NCBI RefSeq assembly: GCF_000761545.1
Contig: NZ_JPMY01000002.1
Location: forward strand, 279,462 to 343,461
DNA length: 64,000 bases
Direction of reading: 5' to 3'
From: Pseudomonas sp. ML96
Lineage (GTDB): Bacteria; Pseudomonadota; Gammaproteobacteria; Pseudomonadales; Pseudomonadaceae
The notes under the pieces were generated by a model. The model had not been told where the DNA came from and did no database searches. It saw only the letters and a program-made list of their open reading frames with translations. Position 1 is the stretch's first letter, and every line of letters starts with the position of its first letter. Made by a program: the position numbers and the translations under genes. Below are positions 56,097-64,000 of this stretch, piece after piece.

Positions 56097-56124
56097 ATCG
56101 AAAGAGCGATGGCTGAATTTCGAT
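56097..56124. promoter_or_regulatory. Inverted repeat ATCGAAA-N14-TTTCGAT in the nspC/mksF gap
   Basis: Perfect 7-bp arms at 56097-56103 and 56118-56124, about 75 bases upstream of nspC. On the minus strand it overlaps a weak candidate -35 (TTTCGA) paired with CACAAT at 17 bases. It is a possible operator for nspC; no regulator is known. Confidence 0.35.
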
Positions 56125-56181
56125 CAATGGCGACGCATTCGAGCATGCCGACAGGGCGTGACGACGACATGACGGACGCGG

Positions 56182-56210
56182 GTATCGCCGGAGACTCGAT
56201 ACGCTACAAT
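56182..56210 (+). promoter_or_regulatory. Candidate mksFEB promoter with overlapping inverted repeat
   Basis: A -10-like TACAAT (56205-56210) lies 36 bases before mksF. The -35 position, 17 bases upstream, coincides with GTATCG (56182-56187), one arm of the inverted repeat GTATCG-N9-CGATAC (56197-56202). A protein bound to the repeat would block the promoter. Confidence 0.45.
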
Positions 56211-56245
56211 CCGCCGCTTTCAATCAATGGATAACCGGGCCCGCG

Positions 56246-57493
56246 ATGATCGATCCCAAGCGCGTACTGCGCGCCCTCGCCGAGCACTGGACGCTGCTCG
56301 AACCGCTGTGCGAGCGCTTCGATACCGGCACCCTGAGCCTGGTCGAGCTGCGCAACCAGCTCGGCACGCAGCTGCCCGAGGGCAGCCCCGCCGACATCAC
56401 CGCCCTGCTCGACCAGTGGATCCGCCTGGACATCCTGGTGCCGGTGGCCAAGAGCCCCAACCGCTTCGAGCTGAACGCGCAGATCCACGACTTCCTCGCC
56501 TACCTGCGGCGTGAACACCGTTTGGGTTTGTGTCTGGAGATCGAGGCCTACCTGCGCCATCTGGAGCGCCTAGCCGGCTATATCCAGGACGCTTTCGAAG
56601 TGCGCGACGGCAACGACCTGGCACGCCAGCTGCGCCTGCTCGACATGCGTGTGCGCGACGTCCTGAAGAAGCTGGCCAACGACGAGCAGGCGCTGGTCGG
56701 CGTCGCCGAGCGGGCCAAGACCAGCGACCGGCAGATTCCGCTGCGCCAGCGCTACGCCGAAGTGCTGGCGACCTGGGACGAATATGTCGAGCCAATGATC
56801 CAGCTGGTCTCCGCCGACGGCGCCTTCGAGCAGGGCGTGCGCCGCGTCGAACAGGTGCTGCTGCGCCTGCTCGGCGAGCAGCAACGCCTCGGCCAGTTGG
56901 TCGACGACGACCTGCTGCTGCGCACCCATGCACGCATCCTGGAGATGCAGACCGTCGCCCAGCTGACCCTGCGCAAGGCCCGCGAGCTGCTGCTGCCGCT
57001 GCGCGAGGAAGCGCGCCGGCACAACGCCGTGACCCGTGGCGCCGCGCTGGCCCTGTCGGTGATCCGCAAGAAGGGCCTGGACGCCCTGCCGCAGGCCTCG
57101 ATGCCGCTGTTCACCCGGCCGCAAAGCACCTTCCTCGGCACCGCCAGCCAGGTCGAAAGCTACGTCTACGCCCTGGCCCGCTTCCAGCCCAAGCCCAACC
57201 AGTTCCCACGCGCCAGTGGCTCGCGCAAGGGCGCACCGCCCAAGGCGCCACGCACCGCCCGCGAGATGATCGAGCGCTGCGAGCAGGCCCTGCCGCTGCC
57301 GGACCTGATGGTCTGGCTGCTGGAGCAGGAGCCGGAAGGCGCCACCGACGAGCTCCTCTACTGGTTCTCGCGGCTGTCGCGTGACGGCCGCTTCCAGCGC
57401 GAACGCCTCGAGCGCCGCGACTACCTCACCCGCGAGCATCAGGTCAGCCTGAGCTCCTATGCCCTGATCAAGCCGGCCGGGACCTCCGCATGA
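56246..57493 (+). CDS. mksF: Condensin MksF (kleisin-like subunit)
   Basis: A 415-residue kleisin-like subunit of the MksBEF condensin, a MukBEF-like SMC complex that helps chromosome organisation. It is largely helical with an N-terminal winged-helix region (about 1-90; PKRVLRALAEHWTLLEPLCE, DFLAYLRREHRLGL) and long central helices. It starts with ATG at 56246, and its stop overlaps the mksE start (ATGA). The F-E-B order and sizes (415, 236, 939) match the P. aeruginosa cluster PA4684-4686. Confidence 0.92.
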   Translation: MIDPKRVLRALAEHWTLLEPLCERFDTGTLSLVELRNQLGTQLPEGSPADITALLDQWIRLDILVPVAKSPNRFELNAQIHDFLAYLRREHRLGLCLEIEAYLRHLERLAGYIQDAFEVRDGNDLARQLRLLDMRVRDVLKKLANDEQALVGVAERAKTSDRQIPLRQRYAEVLATWDEYVEPMIQLVSADGAFEQGVRRVEQVLLRLLGEQQRLGQLVDDDLLLRTHARILEMQTVAQLTLRKARELLLPLREEARRHNAVTRGAALALSVIRKKGLDALPQASMPLFTRPQSTFLGTASQVESYVYALARFQPKPNQFPRASGSRKGAPPKAPRTAREMIERCEQALPLPDLMVWLLEQEPEGATDELLYWFSRLSRDGRFQRERLERRDYLTREHQVSLSSYALIKPAGTSA

Positions 57494-58200
57494 ATATCGA
57501 TCTGAAAGAACTCACCCAGCTCGCGCCGATCTTCCGCGAGCTGTTCAAGGGCTACCACATCAGTCGCGCCGCTCCCGAGCTGTACACCCAGCTCTCCAAC
57601 CAGCAGGACGCCTACCGCGCGCTGTTCAAGTCGCTGGGTTACGAGCTGGTCTGCGACAGCCGCGGCTTCTACTACTTCGTACCGGAGCAGATGGGCGCCC
57701 AGGTCAACAAGACCGCCCAGCGCCTGGCGCTGTTCACCTTCATCCTGGTCGAGCACCTGGCCGACCAGGGCCGTGACCCGCTGGCCGTGCTCGACGGCGG
57801 CAGCCTCGGGCGCGACGAACTGCCGCCGCTACTGGAGAAGTACAAGGACCTGTTCCTGCAGGCCGAGGTCACCACCCAGGACGAGCTGGAAGAGAAGATC
57901 ATGCGCCGCATGACCCAGCTCGGCTTCGCCAGCGAGGAGAACGGCGTGTACCGTTTCCTCGCGCCGATGCACCGTTTCCTCGACGTGTGCCTGTCGGTGC
58001 AGCAGGACCGCGACCTGGCGGCCAGCCTGCACAGCAACCTGCCGCTGCCGACACCGGAGCTGGTGATCGACGACGCCGAAGAAGACATCGTGCGCATCGA
58101 GCCGCTGCCCGCAGCCACCGAGGAATCGGAAGAATCCGAGGAAGAGGCCCTGGCCCGCGCCATGGCCGAGGAACGTGACGCCCAGGAGATCGACGCATGA
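57490..58200 (+). CDS. mksE: Condensin MksE
   Basis: A 236-residue KITE-type winged-helix subunit, equivalent of MukE: LKELTQLAPIFRELFKGYHI at the start, LFKSLGYELVCDSRGFYYFV, and an acidic C-terminal tail (ATEESEESEEEALARAMAEE). It binds the kleisin MksF and modulates the ATPase. ATGA overlaps on both sides give tight translational coupling of the complex. Confidence 0.93.
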   Translation: MNIDLKELTQLAPIFRELFKGYHISRAAPELYTQLSNQQDAYRALFKSLGYELVCDSRGFYYFVPEQMGAQVNKTAQRLALFTFILVEHLADQGRDPLAVLDGGSLGRDELPPLLEKYKDLFLQAEVTTQDELEEKIMRRMTQLGFASEENGVYRFLAPMHRFLDVCLSVQQDRDLAASLHSNLPLPTPELVIDDAEEDIVRIEPLPAATEESEESEEEALARAMAEERDAQEIDA

Positions 58201-61016
58201 GCCAGGAACGCTACGGCATCCGCCGCTTCGCCCTGCTGAACACCGCCGGCTACAGCCTCGGCATCTTCCCGCTGGAGAACCCGCTGTCGGTCTACGGCGC
58301 CAACAACCTGGGTAAGTCGGCGTCGATCAACGCGCTGCAGTTCCCGATCCTCGCGCGCATGTCGGACATGAGCTTCGGCAAGTACAGCCTGGAGCAGTCG
58401 CGCAAGTTCTACTTCGCCAGCGACACCAGCTACATCCTGGTCGAGGTCGCCCTGCCCCACGGCCCGCATGTGATCGGCGTGGCCGGCCGCGGCCCGGGCG
58501 GCGGCTTCGGCCACCAGTTCTTCGCCTACCAGGGCGAGCTGGACCTGGCCCACTACCAGCAGGACGGCACCTGCCTGCGCCAGCGCGAGCTGTTCAAGAA
58601 CCTCGGTCAGGCCGGCATCGTCGCCTACGAGCTGAAACCCGAGGAACTGCGCCGCCTACTGGTTGGCGGCCACACCAGCATCCCGCTGGACCTGACCCTG
58701 ATCCCGCTGCGCTCCACCAGCGAGCAGAGTCTGAAGACCTTCCGCGCGCTGTTCATCAACCTGCTGCACATGCGCGAGATTACCGCCGCGAAATTGAAGC
58801 AGCTGTTCCTTGATGCCTTCGAGCACAGCCTGCGTTCGGGCAGCGTCGACTACATCGCCGCCACCGAAGAGGCGTTCCGCGACGTGCGCCGCATGGAGCA
58901 GGACTACCAGGCGCTGGTCGCCGCAGGTCCCTTGGTCGAGGCCCTGTCCGGCGGCGTGGCCCAGCGCGAACTACTGCGCGGCAAGCTGCATCGCCTGTCG
59001 CCGCTGCTGGATAACCTGCTCGGCGCCTGGCAGGACTACTCCGGCGCGCGCAAGGAAGAGCTGGTGATCCAGGCCGAGCACTACCGCCGCGAGCAGGACG
59101 GCCTGCAGAACGAGCAGCGCGGCGGCACCGCCGAACTGATGCGCCTGGAGCGCGAGATCAGCGAGATCCAGCGCTGGCTGGGTGAGCTGTCCGTGCTGAA
59201 GAACCGCTTCGCCCTGGTCGACAGCGCCAAGGTGCTGGAAGAGCAGCTGCTCGCCGCCAAGGACGCCCACGACGAGCTGGCCGGCGCCCTGGCGCAGTCG
59301 CGGCAGTTCTCCGCCGAGGACCTGGACGAGCGCCTGCGCGACCTGGAGAAACGCCTGAAGTCGGTCAAGCAGCAGCTCGACCACGCCGACAACAACAGCT
59401 ACTCGCGCCTGCGCGAGGAGTTCAGCCAGGCCGACGTCGATCGCCTGATGCGCCTGTTCAATGGCCAGCTGTTCAGCCTGCCGCTGGGTGAGAAAGGCAT
59501 CCAGGCCGAGGGCGAGGACTGGGTCAAGGCGGTCGAGGCAGTACTGGATCGCTTCAAGGGCGACACCTTCGCCGTGCCGGGCCTGTCCATCGACCTCTCG
59601 CACATCGAGCCGCCAGCCCTGCAGGCCCTGGCCGACCGCGCGGCCCTGCGCGATCAGAAGGACCGCCTGGAGCGCGAGCTCAAGCAGCTGAAGACCCAAC
59701 AGGCGGTAGCCAACGACCGTGCGGCGAGCAAGGCCCAGGCCGAGCAGCTGTACCAGGCCGTGCTGGATGCGCAGAAGGCCCTGGAAGACTTCCGCAAGAG
59801 CCAGACCCTGGCCGCCGAGGAGCCAACCAAGCTGGAGCAGCTGGCCGAGGCCGAGGCCGCCCAGGACGAACTCAAGCGCGCATCGGACGCCTTCACCGAG
59901 CGCGTGCAGCAGCTGTCCGCCAAGCTGCAACTGGTCGGCCGCCAACTGGCTGATCTGGAAGCCAAGGAGCGCACCCTGGAGGACGCCCTGCGTCGTCGCC
60001 AGCTGCTGCCGGCCGACCTGCCCTTCGGCACGCCGTTCATGGAGCCGGTCGACGACAGCCTGGAGAACCTGCTGCCACTGCTCAACGACTATCAGGACAG
60101 CTGGCAGGCGCTGCAGCGCATCGACGGCCAGATCGACGCACTGTACGCCCAGGTACGCCTCAAGGGCGTGGCCAAGTTCGACAGCGAGGACGATCCGGAG
60201 CGTCGCCTGCAACTGCTGGTCAACGCCTATGCGCACCGCCAGGACGAGGCCCTCACCCTGGCCAAGGCGCGCCGCGCCGCAGTCACCGATATCGCCCGTA
60301 CCCTGCGCAATATCCGCAGCGACTACGACAACCTGGAACACCAGCTGGCGCTGTTCAACCGCGAGATCAACAAGCGCCAGGTATCCAACCTGGAGAGCTT
60401 CCGCATCGTCCTGGCGCCCAACCGCGACGCGCTCAAGCACATCGACCAGATCATCCACAGCGCCGGCCAGTACGAGGAAGGCGAAACCCTGTCGGTGTTC
60501 GATCTCTCGCAGAGCGCCGAGCAGGATGCGAAGAACGAAGAGGCCAAGGACTACCTGTCGCGCCTGGTGGCCGCCAACGGCAACCAGCTGGGCCTCAAGG
60601 ACCTGTTCGAGCTGGCCTTCGAGATCACCAAGGTCGGCGGTCAGCCGGTGATGCATACCGACATCGATGGTGCCGCCTCCAACGGCACCACCATGACCAT
60701 CAAGGCGCTGACCAACATGTACCTGTTGCTGCACCTGATGGATCGCGAGCAGGCCGGCAAGGTACGTCTGCCCTACTACCTCGACGAGGCCGCGGACATC
60801 GACGAGCGCAACCAGCAGGCACTGATCGAGACCAGCCTGCAGCTGGGCTTCGTGCCGATTCTCGCGTCGGTGAAGCCGCAGGTTTCGGCCCACGTGGCCA
60901 TCGACCTGGAAGGCGGCAGCGGACCCAACGGCATCTACATCGACGAAGCCGACTGGAAGTTCATCAAGCGTCGCGAAACCGCCAAGGCGACCGAGGAACA
61001 GGCCGAGCCGGCCTGA
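58197..61016 (+). CDS. mksB: Condensin MksB (SMC-like ATPase)
   Basis: A 939-residue SMC/Rad50-like ATPase: the N-terminal head has Walker A GANNLGKSASINALQF (about residue 35), then a long coiled coil with a hinge (about 270-720; LRDLEKRLKSVKQQLDHADN, RDQKDRLERELKQLKTQQAV), and a C-terminal head with Walker B PYYLDEAADIDERNQ (about 860). It is much shorter than MukB (about 1,480), as expected for MksB. No MksG (TOPRIM nuclease) gene follows, so this is the chromosome-organising MksBEF type rather than the plasmid-defence Wadjet/MksBEFG type. Confidence 0.95.
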   Translation: MSQERYGIRRFALLNTAGYSLGIFPLENPLSVYGANNLGKSASINALQFPILARMSDMSFGKYSLEQSRKFYFASDTSYILVEVALPHGPHVIGVAGRGPGGGFGHQFFAYQGELDLAHYQQDGTCLRQRELFKNLGQAGIVAYELKPEELRRLLVGGHTSIPLDLTLIPLRSTSEQSLKTFRALFINLLHMREITAAKLKQLFLDAFEHSLRSGSVDYIAATEEAFRDVRRMEQDYQALVAAGPLVEALSGGVAQRELLRGKLHRLSPLLDNLLGAWQDYSGARKEELVIQAEHYRREQDGLQNEQRGGTAELMRLEREISEIQRWLGELSVLKNRFALVDSAKVLEEQLLAAKDAHDELAGALAQSRQFSAEDLDERLRDLEKRLKSVKQQLDHADNNSYSRLREEFSQADVDRLMRLFNGQLFSLPLGEKGIQAEGEDWVKAVEAVLDRFKGDTFAVPGLSIDLSHIEPPALQALADRAALRDQKDRLERELKQLKTQQAVANDRAASKAQAEQLYQAVLDAQKALEDFRKSQTLAAEEPTKLEQLAEAEAAQDELKRASDAFTERVQQLSAKLQLVGRQLADLEAKERTLEDALRRRQLLPADLPFGTPFMEPVDDSLENLLPLLNDYQDSWQALQRIDGQIDALYAQVRLKGVAKFDSEDDPERRLQLLVNAYAHRQDEALTLAKARRAAVTDIARTLRNIRSDYDNLEHQLALFNREINKRQVSNLESFRIVLAPNRDALKHIDQIIHSAGQYEEGETLSVFDLSQSAEQDAKNEEAKDYLSRLVAANGNQLGLKDLFELAFEITKVGGQPVMHTDIDGAASNGTTMTIKALTNMYLLLHLMDREQAGKVRLPYYLDEAADIDERNQQALIETSLQLGFVPILASVKPQVSAHVAIDLEGGSGPNGIYIDEADWKFIKRRETAKATEEQAEPA

Positions 61017-61032
61017 TTCCTCCGCGTAAACG

Positions 61033-61059
61033 AAAAGGGCCGCTCATGCGGCCCTTTTT
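61033..61059. terminator. Bidirectional intrinsic terminator between mksB and the PepSY gene
   Basis: AAAAGGGCCGC-TCAT-GCGGCCCTTTTT with A- and T-tracts on both sides, between convergent genes. Confidence 0.92.
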
Positions 61060-61071
61060 CTTGGGGATGGA

Positions 61072-61380
61072 TCAGTCGTCTTGGTGATCCTTGAGGATCT
61101 GGCCATTGGTGGCGTCCAGCTCCAGGTCCCACTTCACGCCCTGGGCGTCACGCACTTCTACCTGGTAGATGTAGCGGCCGTATTCCTCTTCCAGCTCGGT
61201 CTCGGTGACCTGGCCGCCGGGGTGCTTGGCCAGGGCGGCGGCATTGAGCTTGTCAAAGCTCTGGATGGTGCCGGCATCGCGCAGCTTGAGCGCTTCGTCC
61301 GGGCCGAGGTCACGGGCCTGGGCGATACCGGCAGTGGCGGCGAGGGTGGTGATGGCGAAAAGGGCAGTCAGCTTGTTCAT
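61072..61380 (-). CDS. Periplasmic PepSY-domain protein
   Basis: A 102-residue precursor with a signal peptide (cut after IAQA, about residue 22) and one PepSY domain (about 45-100; GGQVTETELEEEYGRYIYQV, WDLELDATNGQILKDHQDD). PepSY domains inhibit proteases or sense envelope signals, and such proteins often accompany two-component systems, but none is adjacent here. The ATG at 61380 gives MNKLTALFAITTLAATAG; 77 bases separate it from the upstream MCE gene. Confidence 0.87.
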   Translation of the reverse strand: MNKLTALFAITTLAATAGIAQARDLGPDEALKLRDAGTIQSFDKLNAAALAKHPGGQVTETELEEEYGRYIYQVEVRDAQGVKWDLELDATNGQILKDHQDD

Positions 61381-61457
61381 AGTGTTTCTCCGTCGGGAGT
61401 AATTGGTTTCGACGGGAATCAAGATAGCCAAGCCGACTTAAGCCAAGCTGAATCCGC

Positions 61458-63761
61458 TTAATTCTCCAGGCGAATCTTCGGCGCCCACTTCAGCCACTCT
61501 TCATTCACCTCGTCATTCAGGGCGAAGGTCTGCCCGGGCTGAGCCGGACCACCCATGACCGCGTTGTCTGGCGTAGCGAAGGCGATACCGCCTTCAAGCA
61601 GTGCCTCCAGCGACTCGGTACGCACCTTCACGCCCTTGAACAGTCCGGCGTCCACGCCGATGCCACTGGCATTCCAGAAGCGCGTGCCGCTGCGCACCAG
61701 AGGGGCATAGCGCGGCTCGATCAGTACATGGATCAGCACGCGATCGGAAGTCGGGCCCAGCTCGAAGTCGGTGACCTTGCCCACCGGAATCTCGCGATAG
61801 CTGACCACCACGCCAGGCTTGATCGAACCACGGCGCGCGGCGCTGAGCACCAGACGCAAGCCACCCTCGCGCACCTCGGAAGTCGGCGCCTGTTTACGCG
61901 CCTCGAAATAGCTCTGCGCCTTACCCGCCTTGGCAGCGGGCAGCACCTCGACGTACTGGCCGCTGACCAGAGTATCCAGGTTGGCGGTACGCACCAGGCC
62001 CAGCTCCGGCTTGACCACCCAGAACTCGCTACCCGCGCTGGCGATGCGTCCGGTGGCCTTGGTGATACGGGCATTGAGCAGTACCGCCTTGAGGTCATCG
62101 GTGAGCTCGACACTCTCGACCTTGCCGACGTCGATACCCTTGAAGCGAATCGCCGTGCCCGGATTGATGCCATCACCACTCGGCACCTTGATCTGGATGG
62201 CCACCCCCTCCTGCATCGCCTCATCACGGTCGGCATGCAGGCTGAAGCGCTGGATCTTGCGATTGACCGGGGCATTCATGTCCGGCGTCTCGAAGGTCAC
62301 GCCACCAGCCAGCAGGGTCTGCAGCGACTCGCTCTTGACCTCGATACCGGAGGAAATACCGCCTTTCAGGGTGATGCCGCTGGAGTTCCAGAAGCGCGTG
62401 GAGCTGTTCACCAGGTTGGCATAGCTGGGCTCTATATGCGCGCCCAGTACGACACGCTTGCGATCACGGGAGAACTGGAAGCTCTGGATGGTACCGACCT
62501 TGACCTGACGGTAGAGAATCGGGCTACCGACCTCCAGCGAGCCCAGGGTATCGGCGAACAGCACCAGATGCAGGCCCGGAGCATCGATATCCAGCGGCGG
62601 CGCCTTGAGTCGCGCCGTGAAGTCACGCACCGGCGTCTTGCCCTTCTCTCCCGGCTTGATCGCGATGTAGTTACCCTTGACCAGGGCCTCCAGGCCCGTG
62701 ATCCCGGCCAGCGAGATGGACGGCTTGACCATCCAGAACTCGGCTCCCTCGGTCAGGTAGTCCTCGGCCTTGGGGTCGAGGGTCAGATCGACCGATGCCG
62801 ACATCAGCCCGTCATCGACCTTGATGGTCTTCACGCTGCCGACCTGGATGCCTTTGTAGATCACCGGCGTACGCCCAGCCTCGATACCTTCGAAGTCCTG
62901 CAGCTTCAGAGTGACCTTGATTCCCGCCTGGGCGGCATCGAAGTCGTCATACAGACGGAAAGGAATCGAAGGATCGGTAGGCGGGCTGTCCTTGCGATGT
63001 TCGGGAGTGGCGAAGGCGATACCACCAGCGACGATGCTGGCGAGCGACTCGGTGCGCACCTTGACCCCGGAGAGCCCCGCATTGATGGTCACGCCGCTGG
63101 CATTCCAGAAGCGCGTATGTTTGCGCACCAGGCTGGCGAACTCAGGCTGGATGAATACCTGAACCTCGACGGTGGTTTGATCCTCGGCCAGGCGATAGCT
63201 CTTCACCCGTCCGACCTGAATCTGCTTGTAGAACACCGGGCTGTCACGATTGATTGAGGCCAGGCGATCGGCTTTCAGCGTCAGGTGCAGCCCAGGAACC
63301 GTGTCAGCCATGGGCGGCTGCTCGGTCAGGGCAACGAACTTGCGGGTTGGCTCACCATCACCGGGACTCGCCGTGATGTAGTTGCCCGAGACCAGGGTTT
63401 CCAGACCTGTGATACCAGCCAGCGAGACGCTGGGCTTCACCAGCCAGAAACGGGTATTAGACCGCAGGTGCTGCTCTACCCGTTTGTCCATCTCGACCGT
63501 GACCCTGACGCCACGGTTTTCACCTTTGTCATCCAGCTCCATACCGACCACCTTGCCGATCGACATGCCCTTGTAGATGACCTCGGTCTTGCTGACCTGA
63601 ATACCGTCGCCCGAGGGGAAGAATATCTCGATCTCGATGCCGGCCTGGTTATAGGCCCGGTAGGCCAGCCAGCCACCGATCAGCAGGGCTATCAGCGGCA
63701 ACACCCAGATGGCGGACCAGTTGGTAGTACGGCGGGTCTTCGCTGTATTCAGCTCGGTCAT
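61458..63761 (-). CDS. pqiB: PqiB/LetB-type MCE protein, six MCE repeats
   Basis: 767 residues: a short cytoplasmic N-terminus, one membrane anchor (about 15-35; WSAIWVLPLIALLIGGWLAY) and six tandem MCE domains in alternating types. Repeats 1, 3 and 5 have the YKG-IGKV and GLE-LVSGNYI pattern; repeats 2, 4 and 6 have FWNASG-KVRTESL-GGIAFATP. MCE proteins form hexameric tubes that ferry phospholipids across the periplasm. E. coli PqiB has three repeats and LetB seven, so six is intermediate. No pqiA-like gene is adjacent: upstream is an rRNA operon. The ATG at 63761 is chosen because a start at 63776 would collide with GAGGA. Confidence 0.9.
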   Translation of the reverse strand: MTELNTAKTRRTTNWSAIWVLPLIALLIGGWLAYRAYNQAGIEIEIFFPSGDGIQVSKTEVIYKGMSIGKVVGMELDDKGENRGVRVTVEMDKRVEQHLRSNTRFWLVKPSVSLAGITGLETLVSGNYITASPGDGEPTRKFVALTEQPPMADTVPGLHLTLKADRLASINRDSPVFYKQIQVGRVKSYRLAEDQTTVEVQVFIQPEFASLVRKHTRFWNASGVTINAGLSGVKVRTESLASIVAGGIAFATPEHRKDSPPTDPSIPFRLYDDFDAAQAGIKVTLKLQDFEGIEAGRTPVIYKGIQVGSVKTIKVDDGLMSASVDLTLDPKAEDYLTEGAEFWMVKPSISLAGITGLEALVKGNYIAIKPGEKGKTPVRDFTARLKAPPLDIDAPGLHLVLFADTLGSLEVGSPILYRQVKVGTIQSFQFSRDRKRVVLGAHIEPSYANLVNSSTRFWNSSGITLKGGISSGIEVKSESLQTLLAGGVTFETPDMNAPVNRKIQRFSLHADRDEAMQEGVAIQIKVPSGDGINPGTAIRFKGIDVGKVESVELTDDLKAVLLNARITKATGRIASAGSEFWVVKPELGLVRTANLDTLVSGQYVEVLPAAKAGKAQSYFEARKQAPTSEVREGGLRLVLSAARRGSIKPGVVVSYREIPVGKVTDFELGPTSDRVLIHVLIEPRYAPLVRSGTRFWNASGIGVDAGLFKGVKVRTESLEALLEGGIAFATPDNAVMGGPAQPGQTFALNDEVNEEWLKWAPKIRLEN

Positions 63762-63849
63762 GCAGGAAGGCTCCATTCCTCTGAGCAGGCCACAGGCGCC
63801 CTTGCGATGGCCGCAAGACAACGCCGTCTATCAAGCTAGTTTATCAACA

Positions 63850-63889
63850 GCAGGCGCAAGCCTAACGCATAGGACAGCACCGCGCCTGC
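63850..63889. repeat. Inverted repeat GCAGGCGC-N24-GCGCCTGC between the rRNA operon and pqiB
   Basis: Perfect 8-bp arms at 63850-63857 and 63882-63889. It could be a back-up terminator for the rRNA operon or a leader structure for pqiB. The rest of 63762-63929 shows no clear promoter. Confidence 0.4.
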
Positions 63890-63929
63890 GGGTGATTTCC
63901 TGTTTAGGATTTTCTTACGCGCAAAAGCC

Positions 63930-63961
63930 AAACCCCCATCCGATTGCTCGGATGGGGGTTT
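63930..63961 (-). terminator. Intrinsic terminator of the rRNA operon
   Basis: AAACCCCCATCCGA / TCGGATGGGGGTTT, a perfect 14-bp stem around a 4-base loop, just 9 bases past the 5S rRNA on the minus strand and followed by GGCTTTTGC. Confidence 0.88.
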
Positions 63962-63970
63962 GGGGATAGG

Positions 63971-64000
63971 AGCTTGACGATGACCTACTCTCACATGGGG
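63971..64000 (-). rRNA. rrf: 5S ribosomal RNA, 3' end (runs off the window)
   Basis: The reverse complement reads CCCCATGTGAGAGTAGGTCA followed by TCGTCAAGCT, the conserved 3' end of gammaproteobacterial 5S rRNA. An rRNA operon therefore continues to the right on the minus strand, in the direction of pqiB. Confidence 0.93.

Noticed and set aside
56246..61016. MksFEB as a Wadjet-type plasmid defence system
   Set aside because: No MksG/JetD nuclease gene is present; the operon ends in a terminator right after mksB.

Overview
The window is high-GC gammaproteobacterial chromosome and reads throughout as a Pseudomonas of the broad P. aeruginosa / mendocina / alcaligenes lineage. From memory, several blocks keep the P. 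aeruginosa PAO1 gene order: ureD-ureA-GNAT-ureB-ureC, lptG/lptF-pepA-holC-valS, phr-merR-pagL, murI to ychF with tandem tRNA-Gln and tRNA-Met, rimI-holD, and mksFEB followed by an rRNA operon. No insertion sequence, prophage, integrase or CRISPR array was seen. This is core and stable accessory chromosome.

Layout. 1-4456: ethanolamine catabolism (eutC partial, eutB, permease) with a divergent AraC-type regulator. 4511-8397: urease genes ureD, ureA, ureB and ureC with an acetyltransferase gene and an imperfect palindromic repeat between ureA and ureB. 8465-17938: mixed genes, including a drug/metabolite exporter, a DksA-like zinc protein, two lone periplasmic binding proteins, oxaloacetate decarboxylase, a TonB-dependent receptor with a DUF4198 partner, and a YegD-type Hsp70. 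17987-25736: lptG/lptF diverging from pepA-holC-(hypothetical)-valS. 25791-28420: small genes and an SLC13 permease. 28421-36750: a nine-gene light/photo-oxidative stress operon. 36756-38769: slyB, a small beta-barrel gene, a YkgJ-family gene and pagL. 38873-50744: cell wall, translation, haem and isoprenoid housekeeping genes. 50879-56021: tRNA-Met, rimI, holD and an alternative polyamine pathway. 56246-61016: MksFEB condensin. 61072-64000: a PepSY protein, a six-repeat MCE protein and the 3' end of a 5S rRNA on the minus strand.

The most striking system is at 28421-36750. Directly upstream of a translationally coupled operon lie two copies of TGTACA-N12-TGTACA, the direct-repeat operator described for the light-responsive MerR/LitR regulator PplR1 of P. 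putida. The operon encodes a DUF523-DUF1722 protein, a LitR-like MerR regulator lacking the B12-ligating residues, DNA photolyase, an NTF2-like protein, an SDR, a flavin oxidoreductase, DUF1365, a Cfa-like lipid methyltransferase and DUF2878. The second half resembles the furan-fatty-acid / singlet-oxygen modules of Rhodobacter.

Other regulatory signals stand out. Four GTTCAG repeats with exact 11-bp period lie upstream of slyB (a PhoP-box-like array next to pagL). Two 15-bp TGTAGTRAARCTACA palindromes sit 209 bp apart between and inside the oxaloacetate decarboxylase and TonB-receptor genes; the inner copy is written in rare codons. A perfect 13-bp inverted repeat brackets the pth start codon. 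There are also structured or palindromic elements at rplY, ispE and the nspC/mks promoter region. All regulator assignments are inference from motif and context.
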